Made by a program: the position numbers and the translations under genes. Shown here in pieces: positions 6,524-12,875 of a stretch of 12,875 nucleotides of DNA; positions within the stretch are counted from its first letter, which is position 1; the number at the start of each line of letters is the position of its first letter. The notes under the pieces were generated by a model. It searched no databases, was not told the origin of the DNA, and worked only from the letters and a program-made list of their open reading frames with translations. The stretch covers positions 1 through 12,875 of the forward strand of contig CAMWZE010000015.1 of the NCBI GenBank assembly GCA_947178685.1, read 5' to 3'. This DNA is from an uncultured Porphyromonadaceae bacterium (lineage in GTDB: Bacteria > Bacteroidota > Bacteroidia > Bacteroidales > Muribaculaceae).

Positions 6524-8038
6524 TTATTCGAGGGAATCCGGAGTCAATACTCGCCTCACTGCGTCATGCCACCCTGCCAGCTCTTTCTCCACTTTCTCTC
6601 GTTCGGAAGAAGGATTAAACTTGCGTTCCACCTTCCACTGCTTCTTTATCTCGTCAAGGTCTTTCCAAAACCCTACTGCCAATCCGGCCATATAGGCAGC
6701 TCCCAAGGCCGTTGTCTCTGTCACAAGCGGGCGCAGCACCTCCGTGTCAAGTATATCGCTCTGGAATTGCATCAGAAGGTTGTTGCGCGACGCTCCTCCA
6801 TCCACTTTCAGATTGGCGATACGCAGTCCGGAGTCCTTCTCCATAGCCTTTACGATGTCATAAGTCTGATAAGCTATCCCCTGAAGAGCGGCCCGTGCTA
6901 TATGAGCAAGCGTGGAGCCGCGTGACAGACCGGAGATGGCCCCGCGTGCATATTGATCCCAATACGGAGCTCCAAGTCCGGTGAAAGCCGGCACGAAATA
7001 CACTCCGTCTGTGTCCGGAACTGAGGCTGCCAACTCTTCTACCTCCGCCGAAGACGTGATACATTTCAGATTATCGCGGAGCCACTGCACTACCGACCCG
7101 GCCACAAATATCGAACCCTCCAGTGCATATGTTACCTTCCCGTTCAATCCCCAGGCGATGGTGGTGATAAGGGCGTTCTTGGAGTCGATGGGTTTGTCGC
7201 CTGAATTCATGAGGAGGAAACAACCCGTCCCATAAGTGTTTTTCACAGCCCCGGGTTCGACACACATCTGTCCGAAGAGTGCGGCCTGCTGGTCGCCTAC
7301 GATGCCGGCTATCGGTATCTCATGCGCGAAGAGCGTGGTCGTGGTGTAGCCATAGATCTCACTGCTCGACTTAACCTCCGGCATCATCGATTCCGGAATG
7401 CCGAAGAGCTCAAGCAGCTCCTTATCCCATTCAAGGGTATGGATATTGAAGAGCATTGTGCGTGAAGCATTTGTGACATCCGTGATGTGAACGTGGTTGC
7501 GTGTCAGGCACGACACCAGCCAACTGTCTACAGTGCCGAAACGGAGTTTGCCAGCCTCAGCTTTCTCTCTCGCGCCGGGCACATTATCAAGAATCCAGCG
7601 GATTTTTGTTGCGCTGAAATACGCATCGATGATAAGCCCGGTCTTCTTGTGAATCATATCCGACAGACCCTGCTCGCGCAGGGAGTCGCAATATTCTGAC
7701 GTGCGACGGTCTTGCCATACTATAGCATTATAGATGGGCTCGCCTGTCTCAGCATCCCACACTACGGTGGTCTCTCGTTGATTGGTGATTCCTATGGCGG
7801 CGATGTTATGGCCGTTGATTCCTATTTTCGATATGGCTTCGGCTATCACGGCTGCCTGTGAACCCCATATCTGATGCGGATCATGCTCCACCCACCCCGA
7901 TTTTGGGAAAATCTGTGGAAATTCATGCTGTGCTACAGAGCAGATGTTTCCTTCGTGGTCAAAGACAATGGCTCGCGAACTGCTTGTGCCCTGATCGAGG
8001 GCAAGGATGTAACGGGGATATTCTTGAGTTGTTTCCAT
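6524..8038 (-). CDS. glpK: Glycerol kinase GlpK
   Basis: This 504-aa FGGY-family kinase converts glycerol and ATP to sn-glycerol-3-phosphate in the cytosol (E. coli GlpK has 502 aa). It has the N-terminal phosphate-binding loop [16 protein letters not shown] (D15 onward), [18 protein letters not shown], the catalytic-Asp segment [10 protein letters not shown] (D249), NTYGTGCF and the C-terminal signature [18 protein letters not shown]. The region just before [12 protein letters not shown] reads YTTTTLFAH, so the histidine phosphorylated by HPr in Gram-positive GlpK appears to be absent. This fits the lack of PTS control of this pathway in Bacteroidetes. It stands 109 bp after glpC, with a small inverted repeat in the gap, and is followed by glpF. 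The ATG at 8038 gives the expected N-terminus. Confidence 0.96.
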   Translation of the reverse strand: METTQEYPRYILALDQGTSSSRAIVFDHEGNICSVAQHEFPQIFPKSGWVEHDPHQIWGSQAAVIAEAISKIGINGHNIAAIGITNQRETTVVWDAETGEPIYNAIVWQDRRTSEYCDSLREQGLSDMIHKKTGLIIDAYFSATKIRWILDNVPGAREKAEAGKLRFGTVDSWLVSCLTRNHVHITDVTNASRTMLFNIHTLEWDKELLELFGIPESMMPEVKSSSEIYGYTTTTLFAHEIPIAGIVGDQQAALFGQMCVEPGAVKNTYGTGCFLLMNSGDKPIDSKNALITTIAWGLNGKVTYALEGSIFVAGSVVQWLRDNLKCITSSAEVEELAASVPDTDGVYFVPAFTGLGAPYWDQYARGAISGLSRGSTLAHIARAALQGIAYQTYDIVKAMEKDSGLRIANLKVDGGASRNNLLMQFQSDILDTEVLRPLVTETTALGAAYMAGLAVGFWKDLDEIKKQWKVERKFNPSSEREKVEKELAGWHDAVRRVLTPDSLE

Positions 8039-8094
8039 GGTAGAGGGATATTTTTAATTTTAGGGAATTTATTTACTTCTTAGGCACACATAAC

Positions 8095-8136
8095 CTCCGG
8101 ATTTCTCTGTCATTTTCTCTCGGGAGCCATCCGGAG
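8095..8136. repeat. Inverted repeat in the glpC-glpK intergenic gap
   Basis: CTCCGGAT (8095-8102) is exactly reverse-complemented at 8129-8136, separated by 26 nt. It falls in the 109-bp gap between glpC and glpK, 57 bp before the glpK start. It could be an operator, an RNA processing hairpin or a weak terminator. There is no T-tract on the transcribed strand to support termination. Confidence 0.5.
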
Positions 8137-8147
8137 TTGGGATATTC

Positions 8148-9404
8148 TCAATCCTCGACATTGTTGGCTTTGCGTGTGGCCTCCACATCCAGGGCGTCTG
8201 CTATAATCGAGATGGGATTTTCAACCGGGAGTCCTGTCGACATCTCTATCTGCCATTTGCAGGTTTCGCAATCTGTTGCAACCGAGTCGAGATTTGAATC
8301 GAGAATCTGACGGAAGAGGGGTTCTCCGATTGCTTGGGAATAATTGTAGTATTCCTTCTTGAAACCATATGTCCCGGCTATCCCGCAGCAGTGCGGGTCA
8401 AGGCGAACGAAGTCAAGGCCCGGTATCATTTTCAGAAGTGTCGTCGAATATATGCTCCATCCGAGTTTCTCCATATGGCATGGCACGTGGTAGGCTATCC
8501 TCTTGCGGAAATCCTTGCGGAATACAAGCTTGGCCTTCCCCTCATCGACAAGGCGATAAAGGGCGCGCGTCGCAAGGGAGACATGGTCGCGAACATCTTC
8601 ATTTTCCAGTTTGAGAACGTGCGGATATTCGTCGCGGATGGTGAAACAGCAGGTCGAAGAGGTCAGAAGCACGTCCATTCCATTGCCGACAGCCTCTCGG
8701 ATGGCCTTGAGGTTGATTTCCGCGTCTCGGGTTGCATCTTTGATGCAGCGGTTGGCTATCTTTGCCACTCCGCAACATTTCTCCTTATCAAGCAACGATA
8801 CTCCGATTCCTATCGCATTGAAGACCTTTATGAAGTCCATTCCAAGCTTTGGGTAATTATAATTTACATAGCACCCATGGAAATAGGCCACTTTTTTCAG
8901 AAACTTTTCCTGCTCCGCTGCGGTGTGTTTATTATACCACGTCTCGAATTTCACGGAGGAATATTTCGGGAACGTGCGATGATCGTCTACTCCTAAGAAG
9001 GTATCCATAAGAAGCTTCACCGGCTTCAGACGTAGGGTGAAGTTGACTATCGGTGCAAATGCCGAGGCCATTGTTCCCACTGTGTCGGTGTCTGCAAGGA
9101 TGGAGTCGCGCAGCGACGGGCGGTGACGACCATATTTAATGCGGGCGGACTGGATGATGTCTCCTATGCGAACGTCGTTCGGACAAGCCACTTCACAACG
9201 TTTGCAGTTGAGGCAATATTTCAATGCCTCGTCATAATACAGAGGTTTTTTCAGGCGGTATCTCTCTCCATCGGGACCGGCCTGCTTCGGCCCCGGATAA
9301 TCCGGGTTCACCGCAGTGACCGGACAATAGACCGTGCATATCGTGCATTTTATACACGATTCAAAATTATTGTCGCTGATATTCTGTTGTTGAAGGGTCA
9401 TCAT
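8148..9404 (-). CDS. glpC: Anaerobic glycerol-3-phosphate dehydrogenase subunit C (membrane-anchoring iron-sulfur subunit)
   Basis: The 418-aa protein carries two ferredoxin-type 4Fe-4S motifs, CIKCTICTVYCPV (C17, C20, C23, C27) and CLNCKRCEVACPN (C64, C67, C70, C74). Two CCG (cysteine-rich) domains follow, with KCCGVAKIANR (C210-C211) and HCCGIAGTYGFKK (C339-C340). YPGPKQAGPDGERYRLK, TDCETCKWQIEMST and other blocks match E. coli GlpC (396 aa). GlpC attaches the GlpAB catalytic dimer to the inner membrane and passes electrons toward menaquinone. It starts 12 nt after glpB, so it is co-transcribed. The first two codons are both ATG, leaving the exact start ambiguous by one residue. Confidence 0.95.
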   Translation of the reverse strand: MMTLQQQNISDNNFESCIKCTICTVYCPVTAVNPDYPGPKQAGPDGERYRLKKPLYYDEALKYCLNCKRCEVACPNDVRIGDIIQSARIKYGRHRPSLRDSILADTDTVGTMASAFAPIVNFTLRLKPVKLLMDTFLGVDDHRTFPKYSSVKFETWYNKHTAAEQEKFLKKVAYFHGCYVNYNYPKLGMDFIKVFNAIGIGVSLLDKEKCCGVAKIANRCIKDATRDAEINLKAIREAVGNGMDVLLTSSTCCFTIRDEYPHVLKLENEDVRDHVSLATRALYRLVDEGKAKLVFRKDFRKRIAYHVPCHMEKLGWSIYSTTLLKMIPGLDFVRLDPHCCGIAGTYGFKKEYYNYSQAIGEPLFRQILDSNLDSVATDCETCKWQIEMSTGLPVENPISIIADALDVEATRKANNVED

Positions 9405-9416
9405 AGCGGTAAGGGA

Positions 9417-10655
9417 TTAGGTTAAACTGGATGCGGCGTGAAGGGCGGTGGCGAGTGTGATGCCTGCGCCTGAACCCTCTTTCAGGGCATTGAAACCGGC
9501 GAGTAATGCTCCGGTAGCATAGAGATTCTCAACTGTTTCCCCTTTCCGGGAGGGTCGGAGATGGGAGTCGGTGACAACGCCATATGACATATAGGGCTGG
9601 GAGGCGTAGAAATCCTTGCGATACCATTCGGTTCGACCCCCGGTCACATTCAGGTCAAGCCCGAAGACGGGTTCATATATACGCTCCATGTCGGCTATGA
9701 GTCCGTGGCCGAAGAAGCTGCCGGTGGATATTATGAAGTTATCAGCCTCAAGGGGCATTTCTCCTAAGTTGACTGTATGGATGCGGCGGAGACGGTTTTT
9801 CTCGAAATAGCCCCCCTTGACAGTGTCTCCGGGAAGAAACTCTCCTCCGAGGCGGATGAAGAGATCTCGTAAGCTGAGTTGACAGCGCACTCCGGGCACT
9901 GAAGCGGGAGTCGTAGGCACGAACCATACCGGGACACTCACACGGTTTCTGAAACGTTCCACAGGAGCATCACTGTATATCCCGAGGATGGCTGGCATAA
10001 TCACCGCATCTGCCCCTTTGGCTGCTTTGTCAACCTCGGCTGCGAGTGCATCAACCGCTGAATCTGTAAGGATACGAGACATATTGGTGGCGCGCATCTC
10101 GGTGGTGCTTTTACGAAGTGTGTCCAGCTGCGGTATGTTGACATTGGAAATACTGCATTCCACTCCCCTCTTCTTCAACCCGTATTCAAGAAATCGGGGA
10201 TAGAAGTCAAGATAGGAATAGATATTGACCAGAGCAACTTTCTTCCAGGGAAGGGGTTGGTCTGCCGCAAAAGATACGTAATCCCCGAGGGTCAGCCAAG
10301 CCGGTTTGAGAAAGCCCAGAGGGGTCAGACGCATATGATTGCGGTCGAGGGTACCCGTACACTTCAATCCCGCATCGGATATGATGCCGGGCACTTTTCC
10401 GAGCAATTCTCTCAGTTTTTCCTCCCCTATCTTTCGGTAGGGATGATCTTCCGAAAGTTCGCCGAGTCTTCCGAGCGGATTGTCAATCACCGGTCTGCCG
10501 TCAATATTTCCCAGTAGTTCAAATGAGCCCGACCAAAAATGGAGCGCGCTCTGTCCGGCTGAGACGACAGCCGTCTTTTGCCCCGCACGGGCACATTCAA
10601 TAGCGGATACGAGGCCACTCAGTCCTCCGCCTATTACGATGGTATCGAATCTCAT
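9417..10655 (-). CDS. glpB: Anaerobic glycerol-3-phosphate dehydrogenase subunit B
   Basis: The 412-aa flavoprotein (E. coli GlpB has 419 aa) opens with a dinucleotide-binding loop FDTIVIGGGLSGLVSA (GGGLSG, residues 9-14) followed by SALHFWSGSFELLG. It ends with a second conserved segment (NLYATGALLAGFNALKEGSG, then AGITLATALHAA) typical of GlpB. GlpB pairs with GlpA to form the catalytic dimer that oxidises sn-glycerol-3-phosphate to dihydroxyacetone phosphate without oxygen. It lies 11 nt after glpA and 12 nt before glpC, so the three subunits form one transcription unit. No truncation is visible. Confidence 0.93.
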   Translation of the reverse strand: MRFDTIVIGGGLSGLVSAIECARAGQKTAVVSAGQSALHFWSGSFELLGNIDGRPVIDNPLGRLGELSEDHPYRKIGEEKLRELLGKVPGIISDAGLKCTGTLDRNHMRLTPLGFLKPAWLTLGDYVSFAADQPLPWKKVALVNIYSYLDFYPRFLEYGLKKRGVECSISNVNIPQLDTLRKSTTEMRATNMSRILTDSAVDALAAEVDKAAKGADAVIMPAILGIYSDAPVERFRNRVSVPVWFVPTTPASVPGVRCQLSLRDLFIRLGGEFLPGDTVKGGYFEKNRLRRIHTVNLGEMPLEADNFIISTGSFFGHGLIADMERIYEPVFGLDLNVTGGRTEWYRKDFYASQPYMSYGVVTDSHLRPSRKGETVENLYATGALLAGFNALKEGSGAGITLATALHAASSLT

Positions 10656-10666
10656 GGCTCTGTTTT

Positions 10667-12316
10667 TTAATGTTGGGTGGGATTTTCTGTCACTTTCACT
10701 TCCGTTGGGTCAAGACCACACACTCCTTCATAGAGCCAGGAGGTGAACTGTATTTCTACAAGTGTCTCTCCCCAGCAGACGGGGAACATACCGTGCCAGC
10801 GTTCGTCAAGGAAGGAGGCGAGATCATCCAGGCTCCGCTGTGTGCATTTATCATGGCGTTCGAGAAGACCCGCTCCACGGCAGGCACACAGCTCTCCCTG
10901 GCATGTCCCCATCCCGAGACGGGTACGCCTGCGGAGATTGACAAGATTATGTACATGCAGCTCCTCTATGGCGTAGTTAACCTCTCCCACCGAGACTTGC
11001 TCACATTCGCAGACAAGGGCATCTGCCGCATCATCATCAGAGACAATTTTCCCGGTAAGCGAACCGTGGCGGTCTTCCGCTGCCTTCTGTTCGGTGCTTA
11101 GTTCTATGATGTGTGAGCGGCGACGTGTGTCGTCCGGAGTCTCCTCCGAGCCGGGAAGTGGAATCTCCGCCGTCTGGCATTTCCTCTCCACCCCTAATTT
11201 CTTGCAGGCCATGTCGGTCGCTTCCTGTGCCATCAGGCGATAGGTCATTAGCTTTCCTCCGGTGATGGTGATGAATCCCTCCACACCGTCGCGCTTCTCA
11301 TGGTCAAGACAGACGATGCCGCGGCTGATGCTTCTTCCGGTCGGATCGTCGTCTGACGCTACAAGGGGACGCACTCCGGCATAGGCTCGCAATATGCGAG
11401 TCCAGGCCATCTGCGGAGAAAGCTTCACTCCTTCGCGCAGGAGAAGGTCAACTTCCTCGGGTGTTACCTCCATGTTGTCTATTTCATCGTAAGGTATGCG
11501 TGTAGAGGTGGTGCCGATCACACAGATTGTGTCGCCGGGAACGAGAATGTCGGCATCCCCGGGTTTACGACAGCGGTTGAGCACCATCCGGTTGATTCTA
11601 TGGCCAAAGATAAGGAGCGAGCCTTTTGCGGGATACATATTCAGTGTTATTCCGGCAAGTTCCGCCAGACGGTGACCCCATATGCCGGCGGCATTGATTG
11701 TCACGCGCCCCCGGATTTCGGTTTCTTCACCATTGCGGCGTGAGCGAAGCTTCACTCCCGTTATCCTTGTTCCTTCCTTTAGAAAACCGGTCACCTCCTG
11801 ATAAGTCATGATGTCTGCTCCGTTCATTCTCGCGGCCATTACATTGGCTGTCGTCAGTCGGAACGGATCAACCGAACCGTCCGGCACTTTCACCGCTCCT
11901 ATGATTTCGGGATTGACGGAGGGTTCTACACGGAGTGCTTCCTTAGGATCAAGCTCTTCAGCCGGGATTCCTGCCCGCAGACAGTCTGCTATGAAAGCCT
12001 CATGATAGTCGAGTCCGTCTTCAGGCAAAGACACAAAGAGTCCACCCGTTTCCTCTATACAGTGGCGGGCGATGCGTTTGAGTATCATATTTTCTTTAAT
12101 ACACTCTGCGGCTGATTCCGGATCGGTATGGGCATAACGGGCGCCACTGTGGAGCAAGCCATGATTGCGTCCGGTTGCTCCGGCCGTAAAGTCAAGGCGC
12201 TCTATCAATATCGTCTTCAGTCCGCGCATCGCGCAGTCGCGGGCGGTACCTGCTCCGGTAGCACCCCCTCCTATGACGATAACATCATATTCTTTGGATA
12301 GAAGGTCGTCTTTCAT
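10667..12316 (-). CDS. glpA: Anaerobic glycerol-3-phosphate dehydrogenase subunit A (FAD catalytic subunit)
   Basis: The 549-aa protein (E. coli GlpA has 542 aa) begins with a Rossmann FAD loop YDVIVIGGGATGAGTARDCA (GGGATG, residues 16-21), then TAGATGRNHGLLHSGARYA, the GlpD/GlpA family flavin motif. The middle contains INAAGIWGHRLAEL and ITGGKLMTYRLMAQEATDM. The C-terminus has a BFD-like [2Fe-2S] domain with CECEQ (C436, C438) and GTCQGELCAC (C472, C477). That domain separates anaerobic GlpA from aerobic GlpD. It is the first gene of the cluster and oxidises sn-glycerol-3-phosphate together with GlpB. The ATG at 12316 sits 17 nt before the FAD-loop coding region proper begins to be conserved, and no Shine-Dalgarno site is seen, as usual in Bacteroidetes. 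Confidence 0.95.
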   Translation of the reverse strand: MKDDLLSKEYDVIVIGGGATGAGTARDCAMRGLKTILIERLDFTAGATGRNHGLLHSGARYAHTDPESAAECIKENMILKRIARHCIEETGGLFVSLPEDGLDYHEAFIADCLRAGIPAEELDPKEALRVEPSVNPEIIGAVKVPDGSVDPFRLTTANVMAARMNGADIMTYQEVTGFLKEGTRITGVKLRSRRNGEETEIRGRVTINAAGIWGHRLAELAGITLNMYPAKGSLLIFGHRINRMVLNRCRKPGDADILVPGDTICVIGTTSTRIPYDEIDNMEVTPEEVDLLLREGVKLSPQMAWTRILRAYAGVRPLVASDDDPTGRSISRGIVCLDHEKRDGVEGFITITGGKLMTYRLMAQEATDMACKKLGVERKCQTAEIPLPGSEETPDDTRRRSHIIELSTEQKAAEDRHGSLTGKIVSDDDAADALVCECEQVSVGEVNYAIEELHVHNLVNLRRRTRLGMGTCQGELCACRGAGLLERHDKCTQRSLDDLASFLDERWHGMFPVCWGETLVEIQFTSWLYEGVCGLDPTEVKVTENPTQH

Positions 12317-12359
12317 AGCTGAGTTTTTCGGTTATCTGATTTCCCTTTCGGTAATTAGA

Positions 12360-12392
12360 ACTGATTATAGTAAGGTATAACTGAATAACAAA
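12360..12392 (-). promoter_or_regulatory. Possible promoter upstream of glpA
   Basis: On the minus strand TTTG (12389-12392) is followed after 19 nt by TATAAT (12364-12369), ending about 47 bp before the glpA ATG. The TTTG and spacing fit the Bacteroidetes -33/-7 arrangement; the -7 box (TATAATCA) lacks the TTTG ending. No operator was recognised. It would drive glpABC and probably glpKF. Confidence 0.35.
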
Positions 12393-12504
12393 TTGGAAGT
12401 ATTATTGTTCTGACTCTGTTTTGTCTTCATGACATATTCTTATCAACATCCTCCAAATTTCATGTCACTCTCCGATTCTCTGACAAAAGAGGTTCTTTCC
12501 TACT

Positions 12505-12660
12505 TTAGTTGAAAATCCATGTTGTCATTACCATCTTTATCTTTAACAGGGGCAATTTGGCTTTCCCATACATAACTCTTTTGATCGTCTTAAGCTTATT
12601 GACGAATCCTTCCGTAATTCCGTTGGAAACCTCACGCTCCACTGATCTAAATCCGCAACT
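12505..12660 (-). pseudogene. C-terminal remnant of an ISL3-family transposase
   Basis: Read on the minus strand, the frame ending at TAA (12505-12507) gives CGFRSVEREVSNGITEGFVN, then KLKTIKRVMYGKAKLPLLKI and KMVMTTWIFN. The SNGxTEGxxNKLKxIKRxMYG block is the conserved C-terminal end of ISL3 (DDE) transposases. The frame is open only about 55 codons before a stop near 12670, so at least 85 percent of the gene is missing. It lies in the same orientation as glpA, about 190 bp upstream of it, and could have brought in flanking regulatory DNA. No terminal inverted repeat was identified. Confidence 0.7.
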
Positions 12661-12671
12661 GTTGTATATTC

Positions 12672-12875
12672 ATGGTAAAATCCTTGCCAAATACTAATGG
12701 TAATATTATAAATGATGATTGCTATCTAATTCAGACTTATCTTCCAAGCGATATTTATTCTCATTTTGAGAAACCATACGAGATTCGAGTGGTAGGGCAT
12801 AATATGGAATTTGACGAGTGGGGAGAAAGCGTTTATTATCTCGAAATTCCACAATATAACAAACTGGATAACAAA
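12672..12875 (+). CDS. Unrecognised protein, N-terminal part (runs off the window)
   Basis: ATG at 12672 opens a frame of 68 codons to the window edge with no stop: MVKSLPNTNGNIINDDCYLI, then QTYLPSDIYSHFEKPYEIRV and VGHNMEFDEWGESVYYLEIP. The frame is blocked upstream by TAA at 12648-12650, so this is the earliest ATG. The composition is AT-rich, acidic and aromatic with no signal peptide or obvious membrane segment, suggesting a soluble protein. I do not recognise the family. It begins right next to the transposase remnant, so it may itself have lost a longer native N-terminus. Confidence 0.5.
   Translation, partial: MVKSLPNTNGNIINDDCYLIQTYLPSDIYSHFEKPYEIRVVGHNMEFDEWGESVYYLEIPQYNKLDNK

Noticed and set aside
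8334..8996. 220-aa plus-strand ORF opposite glpC
   Set aside because: Antisense shadow of a strongly recognised glpC; its sequence shows no domain pattern.
10670..11101. 143-aa plus-strand ORF opposite glpA
   Set aside because: It overlaps the coding strand of the GlpA iron-sulfur domain and has no recognisable features.
12509..12697. 62-aa plus-strand ORF with a hydrophobic segment
   Set aside because: It is antisense to the ISL3 transposase C-terminus, whose conserved motif explains the sequence.

Overview
The window looks like a chromosomal accessory region of a Bacteroidales bacterium, possibly Muribaculaceae. The reasons are an anaerobic glpABC-glpK-glpF cluster of moderate GC, A-rich leaders without Shine-Dalgarno sites, IS21 and ISL3 transposase remnants with Bacteroidetes-like sequences, and fragments resembling Bacteroidales type III methyltransferase, RecD-like helicase and Y-family polymerase genes. 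The taxonomic call is an inference from remembered family sequences, not from a search.

Bases 1-4492 (plus strand) are a defence island. It opens with the 3' end of a DUF1016/YhcG-type nuclease gene. Next comes a type III DNA adenine methyltransferase gene (mod-like) that stops after 171 codons, beyond its DPPY motif but before the AdoMet-binding motif. Directly behind the truncation sits an AT-rich two-gene module: an OLD-family ATPase/TOPRIM nuclease (611 aa) and a UvrD-like helicase (591 aa) separated by 4 nt. This is the architecture of the Gabija anti-phage system (GajA-GajB). It appears to have replaced the rest of the restriction-modification locus.

Bases 4493-5699 are a gene graveyard: the N-terminus of a RecD-like helicase, the N-terminus of a DUF6642-like protein, a 51-bp structured inverted repeat, an internal piece of a Y-family DNA polymerase, then the left end of an IS21-family element. 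That element keeps three 24-bp terminal repeats, a hairpin covering the istA start, and an internally deleted, truncated istA. The remnant abuts the stop codon of glpF.

Bases 5700-12316 (minus strand, transcribed right to left) hold glpA-glpB-glpC-glpK-glpF. GlpF admits glycerol, GlpK phosphorylates it, and the GlpABC complex oxidises sn-glycerol-3-phosphate to dihydroxyacetone phosphate and passes electrons to the membrane quinone pool. glpA, glpB and glpC are tightly spaced (11-12 nt); glpK and glpF follow after 109 and 77 nt. Upstream of glpA are a possible promoter, an ISL3-family transposase 3' remnant (minus strand), and the start of an unrecognised plus-strand gene that runs off the window.

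The most interesting items are the Gabija-like pair with a non-canonical Walker A loop, its junction inside a methyltransferase gene, and the bulged-hairpin repeat lying exactly between two truncated genes.
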